In this document: in pieces, positions 25,172 through 32,954 of the stretch
Numbering within the stretch: position 1 is the stretch's first letter
Layout of the letters: each line of letters begins with the position of its first letter
From: Acidobacteriota bacterium
GTDB lineage: Bacteria; Acidobacteriota; Terriglobia; Terriglobales; Acidobacteriaceae
NCBI GenBank assembly: GCA_019351975.1
Contig: JABBOG010000005.1
Coordinates: 1-64,000 of the forward strand
Direction: 5' to 3'
Length of the DNA: 64,000 nucleotides
Position numbers and translations under genes: made by a program
Notes under the pieces: model-generated
The model's input: only the letters and a program-made list of their open reading frames with translations
What the model was told of the DNA's origin: nothing
Database searches by the model: none

Positions 25172-26155
25172 CTATCGGGGCATGGCGATTGAGTGATACG
25201 CGAGCGTCTGCTGCTTCGCCATCGCCGCCTCTGCCTCCCACGCCTCTGCTTCTTCTGAGACCTCACGTTCACGTGCGTCGTCACGCTCTTTGGCCCACTT
25301 CGAAGCCGCAGTTAGCACCGTCAGCTCCGCCGGCGCCAACATATCCGGCGTGAACCCTGCAATAGCGACAAATCCGGGCTCGTCACCCAACGCCTCCGAA
25401 ATCGCATTCCAAAGGAAATACGGCGACGTCGTCGGCAACAATACCATCTGCCGCTTAGGCTCCGGCATCGCAAAATACGTTCCCCAAACCAACAACGCGA
25501 CACACGAACCCATCGCGCTGACCGCGTAAACAGGCGAATAAAGAGATTGCGCCCCTGTTGAGGATATCCATGCGGACTCAATGAGTCCCACTACCGCAAA
25601 AACGCCAAGACCAAGACTGACCCCAAAAATATGGCTCCTGTAGGTAAGTCCAAGATATCTGGTCGAAAAACACACAAATAGCAAAAGACACAGGATCAAT
25701 ACATTGATTGCTTGTTGCATTTGTCCTGCCAGCATTGCTCCATAAAACGGGCCCACTGCATGAGGGCCCATTGCGAGAGCAATGGAGAGAGCAACTGCAA
25801 CGCCAGCGATCCAACGAAATACTATCTTACCTGCCCGGTGCAACCCTTCAAGCGGCTTCATCGCTTGCCGGAACACGCCGTAAATGACTAGTACAAGAAG
25901 TGTGCTCTCAACGAAGAAAAGAATCCAATGGGAATAAAAGTAGATATCGTAACCAAGAACCTTGGATATTCCAAGGTTCTTGCGGAAAAACAGTATCGGC
26001 GCGGAAATGACTTCCTCAAAACAGGTAATAGCTACAAAGCCTGCAAGAACCGAAAATTGACGAATCAATTTCTTCCGGGCCATGAGAATGAATAGGCATA
26101 CACCGATAAGGAGTTCACCGAACATCGCATACTCTAATAACAACTTCGTACCCAC
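25172..26155 (-). CDS. Multi-pass membrane protein of unknown function
   Basis: GTG 26155 lies eight bases after GGGAGG and is the likely start; an earlier GTG at 26164 overlaps that ribosome-binding site. Seven hydrophobic helices fill roughly residues 5-230, beginning LLLEYAMFGELLIGVCLF. A cytoplasmic tail with an acidic-basic helix (KWAKERDDAREREVSEEAEA) follows. No transporter or sensor motif is recognised; the 7-helix layout resembles uncharacterised sensory membrane proteins common in Acidobacteriota. The downstream DUF457-like gene begins seven bases after its stop. Confidence 0.75.
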   Translation of the reverse strand: MGTKLLLEYAMFGELLIGVCLFILMARKKLIRQFSVLAGFVAITCFEEVISAPILFFRKNLGISKVLGYDIYFYSHWILFFVESTLLVLVIYGVFRQAMKPLEGLHRAGKIVFRWIAGVAVALSIALAMGPHAVGPFYGAMLAGQMQQAINVLILCLLLFVCFSTRYLGLTYRSHIFGVSLGLGVFAVVGLIESAWISSTGAQSLYSPVYAVSAMGSCVALLVWGTYFAMPEPKRQMVLLPTTSPYFLWNAISEALGDEPGFVAIAGFTPDMLAPAELTVLTAASKWAKERDDAREREVSEEAEAWEAEAAMAKQQTLAYHSIAMPR

Positions 26156-26241
26156 GGCTATCACCTCCCTGCGCGTTCATACTATCCGAGCGTCCAGGGC
26201 GATGCAAGCAGTATCTTAGCACCGAGTACGATTCTGCAAGA

Positions 26242-26421
26242 TTAATCCAAACCGCAGGTGCTCCCGGGCATGCATACTGGCGCGGGCGTGCAAACCATGC
26301 CAGCTTTGGGAGCCATCACTTTAGCTTCGCCGCTCTTTGCCGTGGATGCGTAGATGGAGGAGGCGCTGAAACCGACGACGGCGAGGGCGAGGACGAGGCT
26401 GCGAACGATTGTGTTTCCCAT
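26242..26421 (-). CDS. 59-residue exported protein with Cys-containing tail
   Basis: ATG 26421 has AAGGAG ten bases upstream. A signal peptide (MGNTIVRSLVLALAVVGFSA) ends near IYAS, leaving about 35 residues. The tail MVCTPAPVCMPGSTCGLD holds three Cys spaced C-x5-C-x5-C with Pro and Met between. The open frame continues upstream to 26532 but without start signals. The gene stands alone, with a long A+T-rich leader. It could bind a metal (Cys/Met) or be a secreted peptide; the sequence does not decide. Confidence 0.65.
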   Translation of the reverse strand: MGNTIVRSLVLALAVVGFSASSIYASTAKSGEAKVMAPKAGMVCTPAPVCMPGSTCGLD

Positions 26422-26702
26422 TTTGGTATTTCTCCTTAGAAGGTGTAAAAAGATTTCAAAGATTTCTCTGGACAACCAGACATTTCCAACATAAGGTTGT
26501 AATTGTTGTAAGTCCATCCTTTTCAAATACATAACTAGTTACTATTTAGTTAATATTACTGAAGTACCGTACCAAAGTGAAAACTTTTGTCTTGCTGAGG
26601 CAATCCGTTTGAGTAGCAACTGCGTACACGAATCCATCAGGCAAGTTCTGTGGCGACCCCGCTGACCTCCCCGCCTTCTGGCGCGTATGCTCGTCTTAGA
26701 CC
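26422..26702. other. A+T-rich intergenic region
   Basis: This stretch separates the divergent small exported gene and RNase R, and is clearly more A+T-rich than its surroundings. It contains a short perfect inverted repeat (TCTGG-ACAA-CCAGA, 26467-26480) in the leader of the small gene. At 26564 it contains GTACCGTACCAAAGTGAAA, a string nearly repeated at 29868. No RNA gene is recognised. Confidence 0.6.
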
Positions 26703-29621
26703 ATGGCTCGGACACCTTATCCCCGCAGTGATCGTGACCTGCTCGCACGCATCTCTCGCTCCGCAGGCTCCAAAGCTGGCTATAAACAGCTCATTCGAGA
26801 GCTCGGCCTGGGCGGCGGCCGCGAACGTCGCCTCCTCCTCGAACAACTCACCTGCATGGTTGCTCGAAAGGAGCTCGTCCATCTGGGTGATGACGTATGG
26901 GCTATCCCATCATCCGATCCGGTCGCTCCGCGTACCCTCAGTTCAACTCGCGCGCGCGGTCTGTGGGATGGCATGGAGGCTGCTGCGCGCAGTGGGCGTG
27001 ACCGTCTGGTAAGCGGGCGTTTGGATCTGCATCGTGATGGTTTCGGCTTCGTGCGGCCGGACGGTGCGGTGCATCAGCCACGTTCGGACGGTGCATTCCG
27101 CAATTCCGAAAAATCCAGCAGCTTGCGCCGCCAAGCCCGGCGGGAGACGCCTCAAAACGCACCAGCGGTGAGCCCAGCGGAGCAGGACATCTTTATCCCT
27201 CCCAATGAGATAAACGGTGCGATGCAAGGCGATTTAGTCCTTGTACATGAAGCACTTCCGGGCCGCGATGGACGCCGCTCCGGGCGCATTGCACGCGTTC
27301 TCACGCGACGCAACCCTACCGTGGTTGGCATCTTTCATTACGCCCGCCACAGCCATCCTCATGATTCGCAATCACTTAGAGGCAATTATGTAACGCCTCT
27401 GGACGAGCGCATCGGTGGCCCTATCACGATCGCAGACGGCGACGAGATCGTACCTGATGCGCCTGATTCGCCACACCGCATGCTTGGCAATGAGGCTCGT
27501 CGCAGGCTGCAACCTATTGATTTGAAAGATGGTAGAGCCCCCTTGGAAGGTCTGGCGGTCGATGTCGAGATCATCAGTTTCCCGACCGCTGGGCGACCCG
27601 CGTGCGGTAGGGTGATCGAGGTTCTGGGGCCGCCGGATGCATTTGGTGTCGATGTTGAAATCATCATTCGTAAACATCACATTCCACACAGCTTCCCGGC
27701 GGCAGTGCTAGCAGAGGCAGCGGACCGTGCGACGGAGACTGTGGCAAGCCTGCCGACGGATGTCATTGAAAACAGGGAGGATTTTCGTGGTCTCCCCATC
27801 GTGACCATCGACGGGGAGACGGCGCGGGACTTTGACGATGCTGTGCTGGTGCGCAGTTTGCCCAATGGAAACAATGAGTTACAGGTGCATATTGCCGATG
27901 TGAGTTGGTATGTGCGGCCAGGGTCTGCGCTCGATACGGAGGCCAGGGTACGTGGGACGAGTGTGTACTTCCCTGACCGGGCTGTGCCGATGCTGCCGCA
28001 TGCGCTTTCGAGCGGGATGTGCAGTCTGCTGCCAAATGAAGACAGGCTTGTACTTAGCTGCATTATGGAGATCGATTCCGAGGGCGAAATCGTCGGTTTT
28101 CGCGTTGCTGAAGGGATCATTCGCAGCGTTCGGCGCATGACGTACACGAGCGTTCAGCATTGCATCGATGCAGCGAGCGCCGTAGCGAATAGGGGATATG
28201 CGGACGGAGTTAGTGGTTTATATGACGGCGTTAGTGGCTTTGAGGACGGGGAGGAGCGCGACCGCGTCGAAGCAGAGTGTCCGGGACTGCCCGCCGCCGT
28301 CGACGCGATGCTTGACCTCGCATTGCGGCTGAACGCGAAGCGTGTGCGTCGTGGGTCGATTGACTTTGACCTGCCGGAGCCTGTGGTGCAGTTTGATCCG
28401 GACGGCAATATGAAGGCCATCGTGCGTTCGGAGCGGGGGTGGTCGCACCGGTTGATTGAGGAGTTCATGCTGTCGGCTAACGAGTGCGTGGCGCACTGGC
28501 TGGAGTCGCAGGGAATTCCGTCGATCTACCGGATTCACGAGATGCCTGACCCGAAGCGGATTGTGGACTTCGAGGAGACAGCGGCGGGTTTTGGGCACTC
28601 GCTGGGGCTGGGGAACCTGCCGGTGCGGAAGTTGACGATGAAGGCGGATCGGCGCGACTCGAAGCAGCGGTCGGCGCGGGGGAGGGATTCGCGGACGGCG
28701 CAGCAGCACGAGGTGCCGGAGAGTATTCCGGTAACGCCGCAGATGTATCAGCGGCTGGTGCGGCGCATCAGCGGAACCCCGGAGGAGCGGATTCTTGCGT
28801 ATCTGATGCTGCGGTCGCTGAAGCAGGCACGGTATGCGGAGCAGAATGAGGGGCACTTCGCGCTGGCGTCGCCGTCGTACACGCACTTTACGTCGCCAAT
28901 ACGTCGGTACCCAGATCTGATGGTGCATCGGCTGGTGCGGGCGATGCTGCGCGAGGGCGCGGATCCAAGGGGCGGCGCGATTCGGTCGGATGATGCGCAG
29001 CCGTGGTCGACGGAGATGGAGCGAGCACGGGGAAGGTCGTCGCCAGGCCGCGTCTCCGATGCGAGACGTGGGGCAGCCGCATTTGGGGAGGGGCCGGTTG
29101 CGGCGGAGGAGTTGAACGATATTGCGGTGGAGAGCTCGCAGGCGGAGCGGCGCGCGGCGGATGCGGAGCGCGAGCTGATTGAGTGGAAGAAGATGAAGTT
29201 CATGGCGGACAAGGTGGGCGAGGACTTCCCTGCCGTCATTCTGTCGTGCACGAAGTACGGTTTCTTCGTGGAACTGGACGATATGTTTATCGAGGGGCTG
29301 GTGCCGCTCGCGTCGCTGGTGGGCGACTTCTACAGCTTTCGGGATACCGACCGAACGATTGTGGGAGCGCGCACCGGCCATGTGTTCTCGCTGGGACAGA
29401 AGGTGCATGTGCTGCTGGACCGGATCGACCGGCAGCAGCGGCGGTTGCAGTTTGCGCTGATGCCGGGAACGGAGCCGCAGGCGAATACGGGGGCGGTGGG
29501 GCGCGGTGGCAAGAGCGAGGCGAAGAAGGCCAAGGCGAAGGAGAAGAAGGTGAGCGGGAAAGCGAAGACTCGGCAGCGGAAGGACAAGGGCAAACGGCGC
29601 CAGGGCGGTATCGACAGATAG
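26703..29621 (+). CDS. rnr: Ribonuclease R (RNB family exoribonuclease)
   Basis: RNase R degrades structured RNA 3' to 5'. Domains in order: an N-terminal winged helix (residues ~1-65), cold-shock-type segments, and the RNB catalytic domain from ~359 (FRGLPIVTIDGETARDFDDA with the metal-binding Asp cluster; YTHFTSPIRRYPDLMVHR near 725). The S1 domain is near 841 (VILSCTKYGFFVELDDMFIE), and a Lys-rich tail follows. At 972 residues it is longer than usual, owing to inserts near residues 120-160, 500-520 and 755-800 that look low in complexity. Base composition drifts from C-richer at the 5' end to strongly G-rich at the 3' end. No strong ribosome-binding site is seen before ATG 26703. Confidence 0.93.
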   Translation: MARTPYPRSDRDLLARISRSAGSKAGYKQLIRELGLGGGRERRLLLEQLTCMVARKELVHLGDDVWAIPSSDPVAPRTLSSTRARGLWDGMEAAARSGRDRLVSGRLDLHRDGFGFVRPDGAVHQPRSDGAFRNSEKSSSLRRQARRETPQNAPAVSPAEQDIFIPPNEINGAMQGDLVLVHEALPGRDGRRSGRIARVLTRRNPTVVGIFHYARHSHPHDSQSLRGNYVTPLDERIGGPITIADGDEIVPDAPDSPHRMLGNEARRRLQPIDLKDGRAPLEGLAVDVEIISFPTAGRPACGRVIEVLGPPDAFGVDVEIIIRKHHIPHSFPAAVLAEAADRATETVASLPTDVIENREDFRGLPIVTIDGETARDFDDAVLVRSLPNGNNELQVHIADVSWYVRPGSALDTEARVRGTSVYFPDRAVPMLPHALSSGMCSLLPNEDRLVLSCIMEIDSEGEIVGFRVAEGIIRSVRRMTYTSVQHCIDAASAVANRGYADGVSGLYDGVSGFEDGEERDRVEAECPGLPAAVDAMLDLALRLNAKRVRRGSIDFDLPEPVVQFDPDGNMKAIVRSERGWSHRLIEEFMLSANECVAHWLESQGIPSIYRIHEMPDPKRIVDFEETAAGFGHSLGLGNLPVRKLTMKADRRDSKQRSARGRDSRTAQQHEVPESIPVTPQMYQRLVRRISGTPEERILAYLMLRSLKQARYAEQNEGHFALASPSYTHFTSPIRRYPDLMVHRLVRAMLREGADPRGGAIRSDDAQPWSTEMERARGRSSPGRVSDARRGAAAFGEGPVAAEELNDIAVESSQAERRAADAERELIEWKKMKFMADKVGEDFPAVILSCTKYGFFVELDDMFIEGLVPLASLVGDFYSFRDTDRTIVGARTGHVFSLGQKVHVLLDRIDRQQRRLQFALMPGTEPQANTGAVGRGGKSEAKKAKAKEKKVSGKAKTRQRKDKGKRRQGGIDR

Positions 29622-29624
29622 TCT

Positions 29625-29888
29625 TTGCAGCGGCGATGCGGTTCTGCAGGCGTTCCACACTGTAACACCGGCAGCGACGAGTATGTCCTGGTTCAGGGCA
29701 TCGTGAGAAAAGATCGGGACGGACACCTCAAGGGCTTCGAGTCCATCGAACATGCAACTCCACTAGATCCACAGGACGTAACCCTTCGGTTGGAGGAGCT
29801 TGGAAAGCTGCGAGATGGCTGGCTCGATGGTGCAGGTACCGCACCACACAAAGATTCCTTACCAAAGGTACCGTACGCGCCAAAGTGA
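29625..29888 (+). pseudogene. Probable fragment of a DGWLDG-type protein
   Basis: The open frame encodes LDPQDVTLRLEELGKLRDGW then LDGAG, a segment I recognise from the C-terminal region of uncharacterised proteins in accessory loci. In those it is followed by a longer conserved tail that is absent here. No credible start or ribosome-binding site precedes it, and it begins four bases after the rnr stop. I read it as a decayed remnant. It ends in GGTACCGTAC...CAAAGTGAAA, shared with 26564. Confidence 0.45.
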
Positions 29889-29906
29889 AAGAACGCCTTA
29901 CACCAT

Positions 29907-29935
29907 AAAAAAGTAACGGCTCTTAGCAGCGAGCC
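29907..29935 (-). terminator. Possible terminator of the LRR gene
   Basis: Read on the minus strand, GGCTC and GAGCC pair around an eight-base loop, followed five bases later by a T-run (A-run at 29907-29912). The stem is short, so this is tentative. Confidence 0.35.
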
Positions 29936-29939
29936 ATTT

Positions 29940-30647
29940 TCAATGGGCAACAACTCCCGGCCGTCGCCGGAGTGGAGAGTATTCGTCGATTAATTCGGCC
30001 CAGCGCTTTTTGTGACGGTCGAGTTTGTCCTGCTGACAGGCCGTGCAGGCTGATCCGCATCTATATCCGGAGAGAATTACGCGGGTTCCTTTCGCCCTGC
30101 ATTTTGGGCAGTCGGCCATCGAATATAGGGGGACGACTCCACTGAGCGTGCCGGTACGATACTCCGGCCGTATAGAGGCCGCTAGCATGGCCAGATAGTT
30201 CAGCGGATAGAGACCGGGCGCAATCAAAACATTCTGCATTGCGGGCGAGGCAGAGAGTGGAAGCAAATCCCCATCTTCCGGGACGAGATTTGTTTGAATG
30301 GATTCCAGACGAGTCAGATTTCTCAACGGCGCAAACGAAGCGATACGGATGGTACGTCCCCACCCACTTGATGACAGGATGAGCGTTCGCAATTGGCTCA
30401 AATGGCCGACAGCCTGAATGGTGTGGAGGCGAAATGGCTCCAGAGTAAGATGGCGCAGATGTACCAGCTTACTGACCGCATCCAGCAACTCGATGCTGGT
30501 GTTTTCGATATCCAGACTGATGAGGTTCGGAAAGGTGGCAAGCAGATCGAGGCGCTTGGTCGACCGCGAGATTCGCAGCGCCTGCACGGAAGCTGGATTG
30601 AGTCCGTCCAGTGTGGTTGAAAGTTCCGGTATGGGCAGCCATCGCAT
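29940..30647 (-). CDS. Leucine-rich-repeat protein with C-terminal zinc ribbon
   Basis: Residues ~20-130 form about five degenerate leucine-rich repeats (LDLLATFPNLISLDIENTS, LVHLRHLTLEPFRLHTIQ, LSQLRTLILSSSGWG, LRNLTRLESIQTNLVP). The C-terminal part holds CPKC and, about 15 residues later, CGSACTAC, a likely zinc ribbon, before a basic helix DRHKKRWAELIDEY. No signal peptide is seen, so it is cytoplasmic. It is the last of three co-oriented genes (SUKH protein, unknown, LRR), suggesting a role in the same accessory module, possibly as an immunity-type protein. Function is unproven. Confidence 0.7.
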   Translation of the reverse strand: MRWLPIPELSTTLDGLNPASVQALRISRSTKRLDLLATFPNLISLDIENTSIELLDAVSKLVHLRHLTLEPFRLHTIQAVGHLSQLRTLILSSSGWGRTIRIASFAPLRNLTRLESIQTNLVPEDGDLLPLSASPAMQNVLIAPGLYPLNYLAMLAASIRPEYRTGTLSGVVPLYSMADCPKCRAKGTRVILSGYRCGSACTACQQDKLDRHKKRWAELIDEYSPLRRRPGVVAH

Positions 30648-30722
30648 ACAACGATCCCTTCATGATCTTTACTCAGCATCTTTACGTGAACACTAGCTTC
30701 ATCGGCTCCAACGCAAGGGGAT

Positions 30723-31334
30723 CTACTGTTCGGGCGAGTAAAACAGACCCTGTATGTTGCGGCGCTTCTCTTCCGCCGTCAAGAACGTTTTCGCTTCCTC
30801 GAATTCCTGTTGGGTAGGACGAGAATCCGTTGCGGTGTTGTAGCGAAGGACCGTTTGATATGCGTGAAAATATTCAGGATCGCCCAGCAATGTGCAAATT
30901 CCGCCCATCCCTTTCAAGAAGGCGTTCACTGCCATATCGTTCTTTGCGCAGGACTCCTCGAGGTTGGCTCTGTGCGTGTATTTCCAATCGGGTTGAAAGC
31001 CGTTGTCAATCTTTCGATGCCAGCAAGCGATGCGATCCAGAATGGTTTTGAGGGTTTCGGGATCGCTACATACCTTCTGGTTGATGACGGGCCCCATCTG
31101 TTCTGAAAGGGCGGAGAATGCGACAGCGGGACTGTCCATTTGATTGTCGGGCGGAAAGCAATCCATCTCCAGCTGGGCTCGGAATTTTGCGATGTAAAAC
31201 AGAAAGCCCGCACGACGAATGTTGCCCGATTGGAGCGCGGGGATGACCGCGATGAAGAGATCGCTGGCCGAACTGCGTTCTACATCGATCGTCAACGCGT
31301 CAGGGACGTGTTGGATTGTGTGATCCTGGTCCAT
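30723..31334 (-). CDS. Unknown cytoplasmic protein in immunity-type cluster
   Basis: ATG 31334 has AAGGA seven bases upstream and gives a 203-residue soluble helical protein. Segments such as IRRAGFLFYIAKFRAQLEMD, LKTILDRIACWHRKIDNGF and RPTQQEFEEAKTFLTAEEK resemble no family I can name. It starts 22 bases after the SUKH gene stop and is followed after 75 bases by the LRR gene. Placement suggests it belongs with the SUKH protein, perhaps as another immunity protein. Confidence 0.65.
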   Translation of the reverse strand: MDQDHTIQHVPDALTIDVERSSASDLFIAVIPALQSGNIRRAGFLFYIAKFRAQLEMDCFPPDNQMDSPAVAFSALSEQMGPVINQKVCSDPETLKTILDRIACWHRKIDNGFQPDWKYTHRANLEESCAKNDMAVNAFLKGMGGICTLLGDPEYFHAYQTVLRYNTATDSRPTQQEFEEAKTFLTAEEKRRNIQGLFYSPEQ

Positions 31335-31356
31335 TGCGTTTTCCTTACAAATGAAG

Positions 31357-31917
31357 TCATTCAGCCGATTTTTTTGGCCTGCGTCCAACGGTAGCGCCGG
31401 GCGGAATCTTCAGATTGTGTTCCGCAGCGAAGTCCGCATCGATCCAGATACTGTGTACTTTGACGTTGGGAAGAGGCTCGCCTCTACAATCGATGAGCCT
31501 ATCGAGAAACTCGTCAATATTCTTTGCCAGGCGGGTATGGAGTTTGTCGCCTGCTTCGCTGCGTCCAATCAACTCCAGCTCATGGTCCCAATACCAAATG
31601 GAGCCGGACTTTGGCCGCATCAGTATGCGGTCTCCGCAAGGGCAATCCGCGATGGGTATGGAAGTTTTCATAATCCGGTCGTCCAGCATTTCCATGTGTC
31701 TCACAATGGAGTTGCTCCCGGGCAGAACCGTTAAGAACCGCTCTACAGAAATTCCCCTGCGGTCGCCGGGGAAGCGATTGTCGATGGGTCTGCCGTCACC
31801 GTATCGCAGCAGCATGCTGCAATATGCTGGCGGCAGTTGAATGCCAGTGGACTGTTCAAATGCGTCGATGTCGGCCTGCGTCGGAAGAACATTCGCGGGT
31901 TCTATTTCGATAGGCAT
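31357..31917 (-). CDS. SMI1/KNR4 (SUKH) family protein, probable immunity protein
   Basis: The SUKH signature is at the N-terminus: ADIDAFEQSTGIQLPPAYC followed by MLLRYGDGRP. Then come a GISVERFL strand and a C-terminal half with IADCPCGDRILM and SGSIWYWDHE. SUKH proteins commonly neutralise nuclease or deaminase toxins of polymorphic (contact-dependent or type VI delivered) systems. No toxin, Rhs or CdiA gene is present in the window, so this would be an orphan immunity gene. The ending PGATVGRRPKKSAE is basic. It leads a three-gene set on the minus strand. Confidence 0.8.
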   Translation of the reverse strand: MPIEIEPANVLPTQADIDAFEQSTGIQLPPAYCSMLLRYGDGRPIDNRFPGDRRGISVERFLTVLPGSNSIVRHMEMLDDRIMKTSIPIADCPCGDRILMRPKSGSIWYWDHELELIGRSEAGDKLHTRLAKNIDEFLDRLIDCRGEPLPNVKVHSIWIDADFAAEHNLKIPPGATVGRRPKKSAE

Positions 31918-32096
31918 ACTGCATCAGATTCCTTTCCGAGACGAGCGACCGCGCATACATGCTGAGACGGCAACGAAGGAGAACAATGCGTCAGCAGAAA
32001 ATTCACGCTCGAGGATAGACTAATCAACATGCAGTCCTTCCTGACCGTCCGGCCAGTTTTTATTTGTTCGGGAGCGACCAAAGTGGAAGGATCGTG

Positions 32097-32954
32097 ATGG
32101 ATACAAGTATGTCTCGCGGGCCTTCGCGGAATTTCGTTGCATTGATTTTGGGTATATTCGTCGCTCTCGGGTTGCTAAGTGGGTTGCTCGTGTCCAGACG
32201 CGCACAGATTGAGCGGCACGAACGAACGGCCCGCGCTTATGCGATGCTGCCTGCTCGAATGCTCTGGGTCTGGGAGCGGCCTGAGGACCTACGCAGCGTG
32301 GATCCGTCAACCGTTGGGGTTGCCGTACTTATGGAAACGATCTACCTCGGCGTTGGACAACGTAGGACGGGCATAGCAGTTCAGCCGCGTATGCAATCGT
32401 TGCAGCTGCCGAACGGCATAGCGCGGGTCGACGTCGTTCGAATGGAAACTGTAGACGGTTATCATTTGGAGGCCAGCCAGTCGGCGCTGCTTGCCGCGAC
32501 CGCATCGCAACTGGTCCGCAACGCACGCACGCCGGGGATTGCCGCGCTGCAGATCGACTTCGACGCGAAAAAGTCTGAGCGAGGATTTTACCGTGCACTG
32601 CTGCAACACGTCCGGGCAGAGATGCCTCCCACCCTTCCATTAACCATCACTGCGCTGGCATCCTGGTGTTCGACGGACGACTGGATTGCGCAGCTGCCGG
32701 TAGATCAGGCCGTCCCTATGTTCTTCCGTATGGAGCCGGATCGGCGGCGCATGATGGCAACGGAAGCGAAGTATCGCGTGACGGAACCGCTTTGCATGGC
32801 CAATATCGGCGTTTCCACCCACGAGCCCTGGCCGCCTGACATTGCTGGCAAACGTGTTTACATCTTTTCCGACAAAGGCTGGGAAAGCGACCTTGCGGTG
32901 CTGCGTGGCTTGCCAAATGTGCGTCAACAAACCAATTCGGAAGTGGGTCGATGA
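32097..32954 (+). CDS. DUF3142-like membrane-anchored protein
   Basis: ATG 32097 follows GGAAGG by six bases; the open frame begins at 32064 without such a signal. An N-terminal membrane helix (FVALILGIFVALGLLSGLLV) anchors the protein facing outward. The soluble part shows the DUF3142 pattern: ARMLWVWERPEDLRSV, ALQIDFDAKKSERGFYRALL, LPLTITALASWCSTDDWI and AVPMFFRMEPD. The fold is probably a TIM-barrel-like glycoside-hydrolase relative, but the activity is not known. Its stop overlaps the next gene (ATGA), so the two are coupled. Confidence 0.75.
   Translation: MDTSMSRGPSRNFVALILGIFVALGLLSGLLVSRRAQIERHERTARAYAMLPARMLWVWERPEDLRSVDPSTVGVAVLMETIYLGVGQRRTGIAVQPRMQSLQLPNGIARVDVVRMETVDGYHLEASQSALLAATASQLVRNARTPGIAALQIDFDAKKSERGFYRALLQHVRAEMPPTLPLTITALASWCSTDDWIAQLPVDQAVPMFFRMEPDRRRMMATEAKYRVTEPLCMANIGVSTHEPWPPDIAGKRVYIFSDKGWESDLAVLRGLPNVRQQTNSEVGR

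Noticed and set aside
28218-29753. A 511-codon open frame antisense to rnr
   Set aside because: rnr has full RNase R motifs; the antisense product is Arg/Leu/Pro/His-rich shadow sequence.
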